Under the pieces are notes generated by a model. It was not told the DNA's origin. It ran no database searches and saw only the letters and a program-made list of their open reading frames with translations. Positions 23,901 through 33,396 of a stretch of 64,000 bases of DNA are shown here, piece after piece. A program made the position numbers and the translations under genes. Origin of the DNA: Rana temporaria (lineage: Eukaryota; Chordata; Amphibia; Anura; Ranidae); NCBI RefSeq assembly GCF_905171775.1, contig NC_053489.1, forward strand, positions 146,779,642 through 146,843,641, read 5' to 3'. Each line of letters begins with the position of its first letter. The first letter of the stretch is position 1.

Positions 23901-24721
23901 TTAAAGTACTCTTCTAATTCTTTTTTAACCCTCAGGAAACTTTTCTCTTTGATTATTAGCTCTTCATTAAGTCTCCAATTTTGATAGGGCTTTTGGTTCC
24001 CTGAGATATTTATGGATATGCTAATGGGGGCATGATCCGAAATCGTCATGGTTTCTATTCTTGTCTCGACCACCATCTCCAACATTCTATGGTCTACCAG
24101 TATGTGGTCGATCCGAGAATAGCTACCATGGACCGGGGAAAAAAACGTGTAATCTCGTTGGCCCGGGTTAAAGATCCTCCATGTATCCACTAATTGATTT
24201 CTATACAAACTTTCCTTAACCTTTTTTAGTAGTATGTCTTGGGTATCTGATGTCTGGTAGGTTTTATCTACTTTCGGGTCCATACAAAAGTTTAAGTCAC
24301 CTCCCAGTATTAACTTTCCCCTCCTAAAATCTTTTAATTTCTCTAATATTCCCAACAGGTATTTCATCGGGGAGGTATTCGGAGCATATATATTTACAAG
24401 AGTATATTCCTCCTCCTCCAGTTTTCCCCTTAAGAAGAGGAATCTCCCTTCCGGGTCTGTCATTCTATCTGTTAGAGCAAACCGTGTCCCCTTCGCTATT
24501 CCAATTGCTATCCCTCTAGCTCTTTTTGAGATGGTATCTCCATAGTACCATCTGGGAAAGTCGGGGGAGTATATCTTTATGTTTGACCCCAATGTAAGAT
24601 GGGTTTCTTGTAAGAAGGCAATGTCTGTCCTGAACCTTTTCAACTCCTTTAATATCTTATGTCTCTTAGTAGGACTATTAAGGCCTTTGACGTTATAGGA
24701 CAGACATTTAATCACTGTCAT
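20915..24721 (-). CDS. LINE ORF2p: APE endonuclease, reverse transcriptase, C-terminal domain
   Basis: A 1268-residue frame without a stop. It nicks genomic DNA and reverse-transcribes the element RNA at the nick. Endonuclease motifs: SYNVKGLN (8-15), QETH (38-41), NIYAPN (110-115), GGDLNF (140-145), SRIDHI (202-207) and SDH (228-230), the last with the general-base histidine. RT blocks: PGPDGF (477-482), YRPISLLN (536-543), GFVQGREGRDN (571-581), LSIDAEKAFD (602-611) with the first catalytic D, GTRQGCPLSPLL (661-672) and FADD (705-708) with the two further aspartates. A CWRGC...MAHIWWGC zinc-knuckle-like motif lies in the C-terminal quarter. The length suits L1 ORF2. The first ATG precedes the conserved endonuclease start. 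Clade placement is by motif, without a tree. Confidence 0.96.
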   Translation of the reverse strand: MTVIKCLSYNVKGLNSPTKRHKILKELKRFRTDIAFLQETHLTLGSNIKIYSPDFPRWYYGDTISKRARGIAIGIAKGTRFALTDRMTDPEGRFLFLRGKLEEEEYTLVNIYAPNTSPMKYLLGILEKLKDFRRGKLILGGDLNFCMDPKVDKTYQTSDTQDILLKKVKESLYRNQLVDTWRIFNPGQRDYTFFSPVHGSYSRIDHILVDHRMLEMVVETRIETMTISDHAPISISINISGNQKPYQNWRLNEELIIKEKSFLRVKKELEEYFKTNEIDGISKATLWDAHKAVIRGVLISEGARKKKEESSTREKLIEEIFNLEQKHKKIGKQQDLYLNLVNKRNELKELLDQDTKREYNSIARERYRWGNKTSKHLARMVQKKKSRNYIDKIKNEKGKVLHTTKDIAETFRIYYEKLYSVEQKNWQKGEKENKITTFLKEAGISKIDQTEAEGMDRPITENEIKLALTSSETGKSPGPDGFTVMYYKKYKEILLPKLCQYFNGLGREYKLSKEASEATITVIPKEGKDIGSCSGYRPISLLNTDIKLYAKVLAGRVRQEMTKLVHPDQTGFVQGREGRDNGVKTLLLLQRMKAVGSPGLLLSIDAEKAFDRVDWGLMLLTLRGMGFGQRMIDWIAALYLSPTAKIKINGSLSQTFSMKNGTRQGCPLSPLLFVLSLEPLLARIRNCKEIKGVKVGEEEYKLSAFADDILFYLDKPKTSISNLLNLCRDYGEISNFKINLTKTEIMSINISKLEEQFLKVKYQFAWVKELKYLGILLANSIKKMYKINFIPLLNEIKTEIKRVENRAISWIGRINYCKMVILPKILYKFQMIPIALPRTLFSALKKIIMNYIWRNKKHRISLQTLKQPKKKGGLAVPDVKGYYDAVVMTRVVEWARANKEKRWVSLENELAQTRLDKIIWNPPQFRTLEKNTHEITKNALKIWDNVYKKIEKEYNSPFIALKNNDYFPPGKTQVGGNWIKQDTAQLRDIIREGHIITLLELKTKKNLMEINEWRYQQLKHFTQDLPGPLRAGDQLTDLEKICFMERAKGTTSKLYRILLKMDEQNIPPFIKKWERELGTQRDTGTIDKMLALTHSSAVDSRTAEMCFKCISGWYMTPDKLKKFKEDQTGECWRGCGSPGNMAHIWWGCTKVKRFWEKILACVEEITGKKIKMDPWVILFHGGEEGIKSYRKTLVPHLLNAAKRLIPRKWQELECPSIWEWIDAVEETYRMEELKEGIEGNNILQITKWDRWRTFKKSWSYAEKLRVDT

Positions 24722-25130
24722 CTTTGTTTTCCTTTCTTCGGATTATGCTCTCTTCTGATTGTTTTGGTGAGATAGGGTTTCTTCCCTCCCTCAATCCCAT
24801 CCCTCCCCCCCCACCCCCCCGTCTCCTCCCCCCCCTCCCGTCCTCTCCCCTTCCAACCCATCCCTCCCTCCTTCTCGTCTCCCCCTCCAACCCATCCCCC
24901 CCTCCCTCCCATCTCCTCCCCCCTCCCTCCCTCCCCCCCCTATTTGGCCTATTAAAGGCCTCTGGGCCATCTTCCAAGCCCTGGTCCAGATCGCTCTGGG
25001 TGGGGGTCTGAGATTGCCTCCCCCCTCTCCCGGTTTTCCAGCCGGAGAGGGGGGGGGACGGGGACTAAGCCCCAGTCCGAGGTCAGCGGGAAGCCCGAAT
25101 CCGAGATAGAAAAGAGCATATGAGGTAATG

Positions 25131-25170
<40 letters not shown>

Positions 25171-25260
25171 AGAGAAGGGGCAACTAGGGAGAACAGGGTA
25201 GAGTGGACAGGGCGGGAGTTTCCACTCTCCCCCCTCTCCCTCTCGTCCCCGTCCCCCCCC
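24722..25260 (-). other. L1 inter-ORF region, G-rich with homopolymer
   Basis: On the element's sense strand this 539-bp spacer begins G-rich, has a T run of about 35 (A run at 25133-25168 on plus), and then long GGGAGGG-type purine tracts (plus-strand C/T at 24786-24945) just before the ORF2 start. Frames across it are low-complexity artefacts. How ORF2 is translated is not visible; the spacer is long for simple reinitiation. Confidence 0.8.
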
Positions 25261-26277
25261 CTACTCCCAGCCTGGTAGGTCAGGGACCTGGATATCTAAT
25301 TTCCTACAAAATTCCCTTAAGTCCTCGGGAAATCTTAGTGTCGCAGATCTCCCTTCCTTTGTTCCAATTAGGCAGGCAGGGAACCCCCAGTAATATTTAA
25401 TGTTCGAGTCTATCATCTGCTTTAGGAGTGGTTTTAACAACCATCTCCTTGCCAGGGTTTCTGGGGCCACATCTGTGAATATCTGCAACTCCGTCCCTTC
25501 AAACACTATCGGGGGTTGTCCCCTCAATTTCTTCCAAATTGCTTCTTTATCTTCATAAAATCTGAACCTTATTATGACATCTCTTGTTCGCTCGGGGGTC
25601 ACTCTTTTCGGGTTTCCCACTCGATGGACCCTTTCGATTCCAATTGGGTTATCTATTGTTCTTTCCAATATTGGGTTGAATAACTTCTGAGCTATTTGCC
25701 TGAGGTCCTCGTCCCTCTTCTCTGGTATGAATCTTATCCTTAAATTTTGTCTCCGACTTCTATTTTCCTGGTCCTCCAATTTGTAGAGAATATGCCTCTG
25801 TTGTAATTGAATCTGATCCATCTGGGCTTTTAGTGCACTTGATTCCCGTTCCTGTTTCTCTATTTGTTCTTCTACTGTTTCAATTCTAGAGAGCATGTGG
25901 ACAAAATCTGTCCGTAGATTCTGTATTTCTCCTTTTATCACGTTTTCCAGCCTTAACAACATCTCTGCCATTTCTCCCTTTGAGGGGGACTGAGTGTCTG
26001 CGCTTCGTTCGTCCCTTCTGCTACTCTCCAGTCTGCTTCCTGTAGGCTCCTCCTCTCTTGATTCTATAGATGTTTCTCTGGAGTTATCACTCTGGGGTTT
26101 CTTATTTTCAGCTTTTTTGACTTTGTTTGCTTGTTGTTGCTTTGTACCCCCCTGTGCCTCAGTGATTCGCGGGCTTTCTCCTCTTGTCACAAATGGTCTT
26201 ATTGAGCTTGTTGCTGTTGTATTACTTGGAGTTGTTGGGGGTCCCCCCCTTGTTGATCTACTCGTCATTCTGCTCAT
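25261..26277 (-). CDS. LINE ORF1p: coiled-coil RNA-binding protein
   Basis: A 338-residue protein of the L1 ORF1p type, which trimerises, coats the element RNA and acts as a chaperone. Residues 1-100 are polar and probably disordered, rich in S, T, R, E and Q. Residues about 101-175 are a heptad-rich coiled coil (MLLRLENVIKGEIQNL and ETVEEQIEKQ). From about 175 RRQNLRI opens the RRM-like domain, with IERVHRVGNPK (214-224) and RDVIIRFRFYEDKEAIWK (232-249) as its later strands and helices. A C-terminal domain follows with PLLKQMIDSN. It is undamaged. The first ATG gives the usual length of about 340 residues. Another ATG at residue 4 is possible. Confidence 0.93.
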   Translation of the reverse strand: MSRMTSRSTRGGPPTTPSNTTATSSIRPFVTRGESPRITEAQGGTKQQQANKVKKAENKKPQSDNSRETSIESREEEPTGSRLESSRRDERSADTQSPSKGEMAEMLLRLENVIKGEIQNLRTDFVHMLSRIETVEEQIEKQERESSALKAQMDQIQLQQRHILYKLEDQENRSRRQNLRIRFIPEKRDEDLRQIAQKLFNPILERTIDNPIGIERVHRVGNPKRVTPERTRDVIIRFRFYEDKEAIWKKLRGQPPIVFEGTELQIFTDVAPETLARRWLLKPLLKQMIDSNIKYYWGFPACLIGTKEGRSATLRFPEDLREFCRKLDIQVPDLPGWE

Positions 26278-28111
26278 CCTAGTCTCCTTCCTTCTAATTC
26301 TCTTCCCCAGCTTGGCCTCCTATTCCCTACGGGTTAATAAGGAATCCAATGTCTGGTACTCTACCCAGTATGACCGGGTCTTATCCCCCTTCAAATTTGA
26401 ATTTTCTTTGGTTTTCTTTCTCATTCGCTCCCCCTGAGGGAAAATTGCTTAATATATCTTAGTCTCGGCTCAGAAGATTTATTTGACCGATATCAGAATC
26501 ATCCACAGAGTTCCGTGAACCGGTAGAGTCAAAAGTATGGGTCAGAGCACAGTCATAAACCCAGGATCAGGTTACAGGCAGAAGGAACTGACGCCTGATT
26601 AGCGATGGTCCTGAGTCTTGTGGTGCTTTAAGTAAGCCATTGAGCGCCAATAAGGCTGTCACACCTCGTGTGTTAAATGCTTCTATATATGTCCCTGCGG
26701 TCGTGAGGGTAGATTTCCTTGACCAAACACTAGGATAGTACTTGTATATAAAACAAGAAAAAAGAGACAACAGACATAGAGGGTGGCCAAAAGAGGGGAG
26801 ATAAACACCAAAATGGAGAGCCACGGGGCCTGCTGGGCTGGTTTCAGGGTTCCAGGTTTAGAGGGGGTTTTTAACATGGACTATGTTGGCTACTTTATAT
26901 CTTATGCCGGGGGGGGGGGGTGTATCCTTTCAAAATGCAAAACCTTATTTAGTTTAGGGGTTTATACTTTACTCCCTTTTTTTTTTTTTTGCCCCCTATC
27001 CATGGTCAGACTCTCTTCCTGGTCCTCCTGCTCCTCCTGCCGTGCTTTACTAAGCTTAACAAAAAAAAAAAAAAAAGAAACAAAAAAAACTGTATGCCAA
27101 ATGTCAGGGGGGGCTTATTCTCTCCTACCGTCCTTTACGGTCAAAATTTACCCCTCAGTGAGATACCGTACCCATCTAAGGAGTGTTACATGAATTTTCA
27201 ATGTTCTAAATTCAGAGTTCAGATTTTTCCGAGGACTACTTTAAGTGCCAGACCGTTAGATTTCATGGCGCGGCGTATTGCACAGGTTTTCAGGGTACAA
27301 TGTACAGGGTATTGAATCTTTTTAATTCAGATAACTTGTTCAATTGGGGGGTTGCTTTTTAACCCCTTCTAGCCTCGTAACCATAAACGAACTCATAACA
27401 TACCATACCCCATATGCAGTGCTTGACAGTACTATGCTGCTGGAATGTTCTTTTATACAGTCAGACTACAGTCCTGTCTGTTCACAATTTGCTGTATGTA
27501 TACTTAAGCTTTAACATCCGTTCTCATCACCTCTTAGGATATCCATTTCTTGTTTTATATGAGAGTATTATATATAGCCCTTATCAGATCTTTCAACCAT
27601 CTCTCCTTACCCGCTTGGTAGTAATCATAGAACTTCCTTTGCATCTCCCATCAGGGGTTTCCCCAGCCCCTATCTTACCTCAGTGCTTCTATCTGAAGCC
27701 TGTATGTTACCGGAGATGAGGGCGATGAGGGTGGTTGTGGGTGCTCAGCAGCGCAGCGGCGCGTGTCTCCTTTCCTGCTTCTCCATCCGCTCCTAGCAGA
27801 CTGTATAACCTGTAAGGGGGGGGCCGTGTGTGTCCTTAGGTTTCACCCTCTGATGCTGCGATCCGGCGGGGCCTGTTTGTACGGCTCACGGCACACGGCG
27901 TGTCTGGCTGGAAGCTGCTGTCTCCCCCCTTCCTTCACCTCGGCGGTCCGTCTTCCCCGCCGTGCAATCCCATGGATGTTTCTCGCCTCCCCACCTACGA
28001 GCGCGCGCGCGTCCCTACGTGCACGTGCACGCCATGCTCGTTGAGGAAGCAGTTCCTGAGACCCAATTGACCAGGGAGTCTTAGGACGGGTTTCAGGACC
28101 CGCCTCCTGTG
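26278..28111 (-). promoter_or_regulatory. L1 5' UTR, presumed internal promoter
   Basis: This is the 1.83 kb between the element's 5' end and ORF1. The first ~400 bp (28111-27700) is GC- and CpG-rich, with GCGCGCGC and several CACGTGCACG-like words. The remainder is AT-rich with homopolymers, for example near 26909, 26980 and 27060. An internal promoter is expected from LINE biology; no specific factor site is claimed. Confidence 0.6.
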
Positions 28112-28158
28112 TAGTGAATTATTCCTAAGAATTGCAGGCCTACAATATAAAACACCTA

Positions 28159-28863
28159 GGGGGTTATCCACAAAAGGGATACGCCGGCGTATCTACTGAT
28201 ACGCCGTCGTATCCCTGTTTCTATCTATGGAACCCATCTACAGAATCAGTTTACCATAGATAGGCAGAAGATCCGACATGTGTAATTGAATTACACTGTC
28301 GGATCTTAAGGATGCAATTCTAGGCCGGCCGCTAGGTGGCGGGGCCATTGCGGCCGGCCTAGAATATGCAAATGAACACTTACGGCGATCCACAAACGTT
28401 CCGACGGGCCTGTCGCGCTAAATCTACGTCGTTTACGTCGAGTTACGCCGTGTAAAAATAGGGCTAAGTACTATTTGACTAAGCCCTATTAAGTATGGCC
28501 GTCGTTCCCGCGTTAAAATTTTAAACTCTACGTCGTTTGCGTAAGACGTCCCTGAATGGCGCTGGACGCCATTTAGGTTAACGTCTAAGCAAATGACGTC
28601 GGAGCGACGTCTGTTAGCGCAATGCACGTCGGGTAAGTTACCCGACGGAGCATGCGCAGTACGTCCGGCGCAGGAGCGCGCCTAATTTAAATGGGACTCG
28701 CCCCATTAGATTCGGCACGCCTTGCGCCGGACACATTTAAGTTACACCGCCGCAAATTTCAAGGTAAGTGCTTTGTGGATCGGGCACTTAGGTAGAAATT
28801 TTGCGGCGGTGTAACTTAAATCGGAAGATTTAAGTTACGCAGGATATTTGTGGATCTGGCCCC
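28159..28863. mobile_element. Harbinger-like MITE, about 705 bp
   Basis: The left end GGGGGTTATCCACAAAAGGG and right end TTTGTGGATCTGGCCCC are inverted. The flanks CTA and TAA fit a degraded 3-bp TWA target. The interior shares ACGTCGTTTGCGTAAG, CTGAATGGCGCTGGACGCCA and TAAGCAAATGAC with the subterminal region of the autonomous Harbinger element at 55380-55470. Right subterminal GTAACTTAAAT is shared as well. Confidence 0.87.
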
Positions 28864-28937
28864 TAATTTCCATGGAAAATAATGGTACCGCTTTCAGCAC
28901 CTAAAATCTGAAATAATCATAACGCCAGGGAGGTTAA

Positions 28938-29377
28938 TTTGTATGCAGTCTTATAAGATTTGTAAAGGAATTATCATTTTGCCATTTTGAAATTTCCTAC
29001 TATTACCAGATTTACTCACTAATTGGTGCATTAAGGAACTTTCAAGAATTTGGCCAGAGAGTCAACTAGTTGGAAAAATTACTGGAGCCCCAACACCAAT
29101 TTCTGGCCTCATATACAGTATATCTGATAGGCAGTAATAAGAGCAATGTCACTCTCTCATGCCACACAGTCAGCAGAGCACACAATTGCTCCTCCCTAAA
29201 GCCCACTCTCTTCCCATTATCTGCCTTTTTACAGCAAGGATGGCAATTAGACAGCGTGTGTTCTCTCACTGCCCTGTGGCACAAGCAAAAAGAACAGAGT
29301 GTGAAGAAGCAGGTACTGCAGTAATTGTGTGTAAAAACAGTTGTGTGAAAAAGTTTTTGCCCCTTTTCAGATTTTTT
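28938..29377. other. No gene recognised
   Basis: Spacer between the 11-kb nested TTAA element and the next MITE. Frames are short and unsupported. Confidence 0.4.
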
Positions 29378-29728
29378 TATGCACTGTACACACAATCGGA
29401 TATCTGATGGAATCTAATCCAAAGGATTTTTTTGTCAGATATCCGATGAAGCTGACTTTCATCAGTCTTGCCTACACACCATCAGTCAAAAATCCAACCG
29501 TGTCCAAATGCGGTGACGTAAAACACTACGTCGAGCTGAGAAAAATGAAGTTCAATGCTTCCGAGCATGCGTCGACTTGATTCTGAGCATGCATGGATTT
29601 TTCTCCGATGGAGTGCCACACAGACGATCATTTTTTTTCTATCGGTTTTTAATTCATATGAACATTTTAAAACATGTTCTATTTTTTTTTCACCGATGGA
29701 GACAAACCGATAGTATGTACAGGGCTTT
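29378..29728. mobile_element. MITE with GTACACAC-type termini
   Basis: The left end ATGCACTGTACACACAATCG and right end ATGTACAGGGCTTT are inverted. Internal dyad: GGATATCTGATGG / CAGATATCCGATG. It belongs to the family of TIR MITEs with (G)GCC(Y)CGTACACACGA ends seen at least seven more times in the window. Confidence 0.7.
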
Positions 29729-29748
29729 AGACTTCAAATGGGCTTTAA

Positions 29749-31047
29749 CCACTTCCCTACCGCGTCATTGTGAAATGACGGCGGCAGGAACCCCTCCTCG
29801 ATCCAGGAGGACGTCATGTGACGTCCTGGGCTTTGCAGGTGGATATCTGAATGATGCCTGCAGCTAGAGGCATCATTCAGATATCCTTCTCTTGTGCCGG
29901 CGATTCTGCACAACGTAAGAACGATCATAGCGGCGATTCCGCCGCTAGATCGTTCTTACAGGCGGCGGGAGGGGACATCCCACCCTCCCGCCGCCATGCG
30001 GTGCTTCTCCGGGCTCTCCCGTGCCATCGGGGGCCCGGAGAACGAATCGTCCGGCGCTGGCAGGAAGCATAGAGATGACTGGTGACCAGATGGTCACCAG
30101 TCATCTCTATGACCGTCGGAGGACCCGGGCGCGATGTTATGACGTCATGCCCGGGTCCCCGTAAGTAAACAAAGCCGCAATTGCAATTGCGGCCGCTAAG
30201 CAACAGCAGGCATGAGATCGGTGAATTTTTTTTCACCGATTTCATGCTTTCCAGCCTGGAGGAGAGATGTGGGGTCTTATTGACCCTGCATCTCTCCATA
30301 AAGAGTACCTGTCACACACATTCCTATTACAAGGGATGTTTACATTCCTTGTAATAGGAATAAAAGTGATAATAAAAATAAAAAAATAAAAAAAAAAGTG
30401 TAAAAAAAGAAATAAATATGTAAAAAAATAAATAAATAAAAAATATTTTTTTTAACGCCCCTGTCCCCAGTAGCTTGCGTGCAGAAGCGAACGCACACGC
30501 AAGTCCCGCCGCCATATGTAAACACCGTTTAAACCACATATGTGAGGTATCACCGCGTGCGTTAGAGTGCCAGCAACAATTCTAGCACTAGACCTCCTCT
30601 GTAAATCTAAACTGGTAACCTGTAAAAAATTTCAAAGCGTTGCCTATGGAGATTTTTAAGTACCGAAGTTTGGCGCAATTCCATGAGTGTGCGCAATTTT
30701 AAAGCGTGACATGTTAGGTATCTATTTACTCGGTGTAACATCATATTTCATATTTTACAAAAAAATTGGGCTAACTTTACTGTTTTGTTATTTTTTTAAT
30801 TCATGAAACAATGAAACTATTTTTTTCCAAAAAAAAGGCGTTTGAATGATTGCGCAAATAGCGTGCAAGATAAAACGCTTCAATGACCGTCGTTTTATTC
30901 CCTGGGGTGTCTGCTAAAAAAACATATATAATGTTTGGGGGTTCTGCGTAATTTTCTAGCAAAAAAATTATGATTTGTACATGTAGGAGAGAAGTGCCAG
31001 AATAGGCCTGGTATGGATGTGTGTATAACTGCCCTGTATGGAAGTGG
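29749..31047. mobile_element. TTAA-flanked MITE with CCACTTCC termini
   Basis: CCACTTCC begins at 29749 and its complement GGAAGTGG ends at 31047, with TTAA at 29745-29748 and 31048-31051. Internal perfect dyads include GATATCTGAATGATGCCT (29842-29885), GATGACTGGTGACCA (30072-30107) and TTCCTATTACAAGGGATGTT (30322-30362). It is non-coding. TTAA use suggests piggyBac or Kolobok relatives. Confidence 0.87.
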
Positions 31048-31051
31048 TTAA

Positions 31052-31552
31052 AGTGTTACTAAACCCAGGACCCATTCACTATATCAGGTATCCCACAGTA
31101 CACAGAACATGGAAATGCAATCATTCTAGTAAATATAAATGGCTAAATACCTTTTCTCATCAGCAGGTATAGCAGTCTTGTTACTTTTATATGTTCCTGG
31201 TTAAAGCTTGTATAAAGAGTTTGCATACTGCACTGAGCTGTCTTATCAGGTTCAATGACACCTGACCCTCTGTCTGGACAGTACTGAATGGCCCTGTGCT
31301 GATCACATGCACTCTCCCCCAAAAAAAAAATCCCTAGCAATACAAACTGAGCATGTGCAGCTGACTGCAGTAACTCTGTCTTAACTGGACCTGTTCTGGA
31401 GTCAGTGGAAGAAGAGGAGGATCTGTGCATACAAGATCAGACAGCCTTTTTACACAATGCAGAGGATTAACCCCTTGGGTTCCTCAGTGAGTATAACAAG
31501 CATGTTTACTGCATATACAGACTGATTTTACTGCTGAGGGTTAAGAAACACT
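31052..31552. mobile_element. TTAA-flanked MITE with AGTGTTACTAAACCC termini
   Basis: It lies directly beside the previous element and shares the TTAA at 31048-31051. The second TTAA is at 31553-31556. The ends AGTGTTACTAAACCC and GGGTTAAGAAACACT are imperfect inverted repeats. Non-coding. Confidence 0.75.
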
Positions 31553-31556
31553 TTAA

Positions 31557-32317
31557 TGTTGATAACACAGTGCACTACTCAAATGCATAAATATTGATAT
31601 ATACAGGGCCAGCACCAACATAAGGCAGCCTGGGCAGCTGCCTTAGGGCACCAGTATAGGGGGCAGTAACCCTATACAGGGTGAGGCAGCTACCCACAGT
31701 GCAGTGCTCTCATACATGGGAAGGGACGCTGCTCGTCATCCACCAGAACAGGTAGACAGGAAAGAGAGGACCAGCACCCGCATTGTAATAACTCTCAGTG
31801 GATCCAGCAGTTACAGGCAGACAGTGGCAAGTTAATTGGGCAGAGTGGTCCTGGGGAAGGTGGGGCTCTCCTGGGGAGGAGGGGTGGGGCCAGACACAGT
31901 GGACCAGTGGATCCACGTATTCAATATCTGCATAGTAATTGGGCTCAGCTTTGAGGTAGGCTTCTCCCCCTCCCCAGTGTGCACATCATTGCAGGGATCT
32001 GTGTGGTTCAGGTTGGCGCTGTCCTGGATGCCCGAGAACTCCTCTCCACCAGAAGATTGTGGAACCGCATGCTGGAATCAGTCCCAATGTGTCTATTCCT
32101 CATATGTTCAGTCACATTCCTCATTCCAGGCTGAGTGTCTCCAGAGTGCCCCCTGCTGGAGGGACAGCTCTTCATTTGCATAGTTTTCCATTGTTTTTTT
32201 GTTTTTGTTTATTCATATTATCACAGTCACTTCTGCCTACAGATTACTTCTGGGCTATGTAAGACTTCAATTTTATAATACAAATTTAGACCCTGTTAAC
32301 AACTCAGCAGGATTTGT
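31557..32317. other. No gene recognised
   Basis: Non-coding. A dyad-rich GGCAGCCTGGGCAGCTGCC segment at 31624-31642 resembles one end of another dispersed repeat, but no partner end was found. Confidence 0.4.
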
Positions 32318-33396
32318 TTTACCAAAAATATGTAGAAGAATACAAATTGACTTAAATTGATGAAGGAATTCGATTTTTTTTACATATTTGTTTATTGGAT
32401 ATGTTTTATAGCAAAAAGTAAAAAATATTGTTTTGTTTTTTTAATTGTTGCTCATTTTTTATTTATGGTTCAGAACATAAAAAACGTAAATTTTTCGCTG
32501 CGTTTTGGAATATTACACAATAAATGCGTACTGAAGATTAAAACAAACACATGTAGTGTTAATGTGGCGTAAGTGAAATATGTGACAGAGATGTGATATG
32601 ACCAAAAATAAAAACAATAAATATGTCAATTAAAACATTAATAATAAAGTGCTCATGTGCATTCAAGTGCTTTGTAACACAGATATAAGTGTTGAGTGGT
32701 GTATAGAGAACAACACTATAAAGGCTTTTTATTCCCCATTATTCCTGAGATACTGCGTGGGAATCAGGATCCTGATCCTGTTACCATATAGAACCCAGGG
32801 GTGGTTCACAAGCGTGTATTGACTGAGCGTAATTGCTAAGTCACACGCTCCAAGGTAAGCATTTAATACCTAGGGGGTCACTGGGTGTTGTTCCCTATAC
32901 ACCACCGGACACTTATATCTGTGTTACAAAGCACTTGGATGCACATGAGCGCTTTATTATTAATGTTTTAATAGACATATTTATTGTTTTTATTTTTGGT
33001 CATATCACATCTCTGTCACATATGTCACTTACGTCACATTAACACTACATGTGTTTGTTTTAAACTTCAGTACGCATTTATTGTGTAATATTCCAAAGCG
33101 CAGCATATAATTTACTATTTTTGTCTATGTGCACAAGCTTATGAGACGTGTGTAACGCTTGCAGCTGGTTAGTGATATCTATTGGGCTTTGGGTTGATTG
33201 AGGCTCGCAGGATTTCTATTACTTTCCAAACATAAAAACTGCAAAGGTGATCAAATGCCACCAAAAGAAAGCTCTATTTGTGGGGGGAAAAAGGACATAC
33301 ATTTTGTTTGCGTACAACCTTGCAGGACCTTGCAAGTAACGCACAGTGACGTATCGCAAAAAATGGCTTGGTCATTAATGGGGTAAATCCTGTGTA
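32318..33396. mobile_element. Right-half fragment of TTAA-type repeat, split by foldback C
   Basis: ACCAAAAATATGTAGAAGAA (32319 onward) and AAAGCTCTATTTGTGGGG...CGTATCGCAAAAAATGGC (33255-33375) match the corresponding parts of the elements at 41266-42179 and 43679-44505. The foldback at 32488-33228 interrupts it. Confidence 0.75.
32488..33228 (+). mobile_element. Foldback element C: ~227-bp inverted arms, right tail, ~12-bp TSD
   Basis: The left arm (about 32492-32718) is the reverse complement of about 32884-33112, with roughly 5% mismatch by eye. The loop is 165 bp and the unique right tail is 116 bp (33113-33228). Near-identical direct repeats AACATAAAAA(A)C lie at 32474-32487 and 33229-33240, inside the host TTAA repeat. 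Arms differ in sequence from foldbacks A and B but have a similar GCTGCGC word near the outer end. Confidence 0.85.

Larger units (their letters stand above)
20513..28111 (-). mobile_element. Full-length L1/Tx1-clade LINE, both ORFs open, 15-bp TSD
   Basis: A 7.6-kb non-LTR retrotransposon on the minus strand. A perfect 15-bp target duplication, TAGTGAATTATTCCT, lies at 20498-20512 and 28112-28126. The element starts at 28111 with a GC-rich 5' UTR, has ORF1 (26277-25261), a 539-bp inter-ORF region, ORF2 (24721-20915) and a 3' UTR ending in an A tract, seen as a T run from 20513 on the plus strand. Unbroken frames, a precise TSD and full length suggest recent insertion into the TTAA element. 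Activity is inferred, not shown. Confidence 0.95.
17665..28933. mobile_element. TTAA-flanked MITE split across 11.3 kb by nested insertions
   Basis: The left end CCCCCCTGGCGGTATTCC follows TTAA at 17661-17664. The matching right end ATAACGCCAGGGAGG precedes TTAA at 28934-28937. Native sequence survives at 17665-18130, 20377-20512, 28127-28158 and 28867-28933, about 700 bp. Between these lie two LINE insertions and one Harbinger-like MITE, the LINEs each with a perfect duplicated target. TTAA targets suggest piggyBac- or Kolobok-type mobilisation; no transposase is present. Confidence 0.82.

Noticed and set aside
24708..25183. Gly/Arg-rich minus-strand and Pro-rich plus-strand frames
   Set aside because: They are low-complexity readings of the LINE inter-ORF spacer between two real ORFs.
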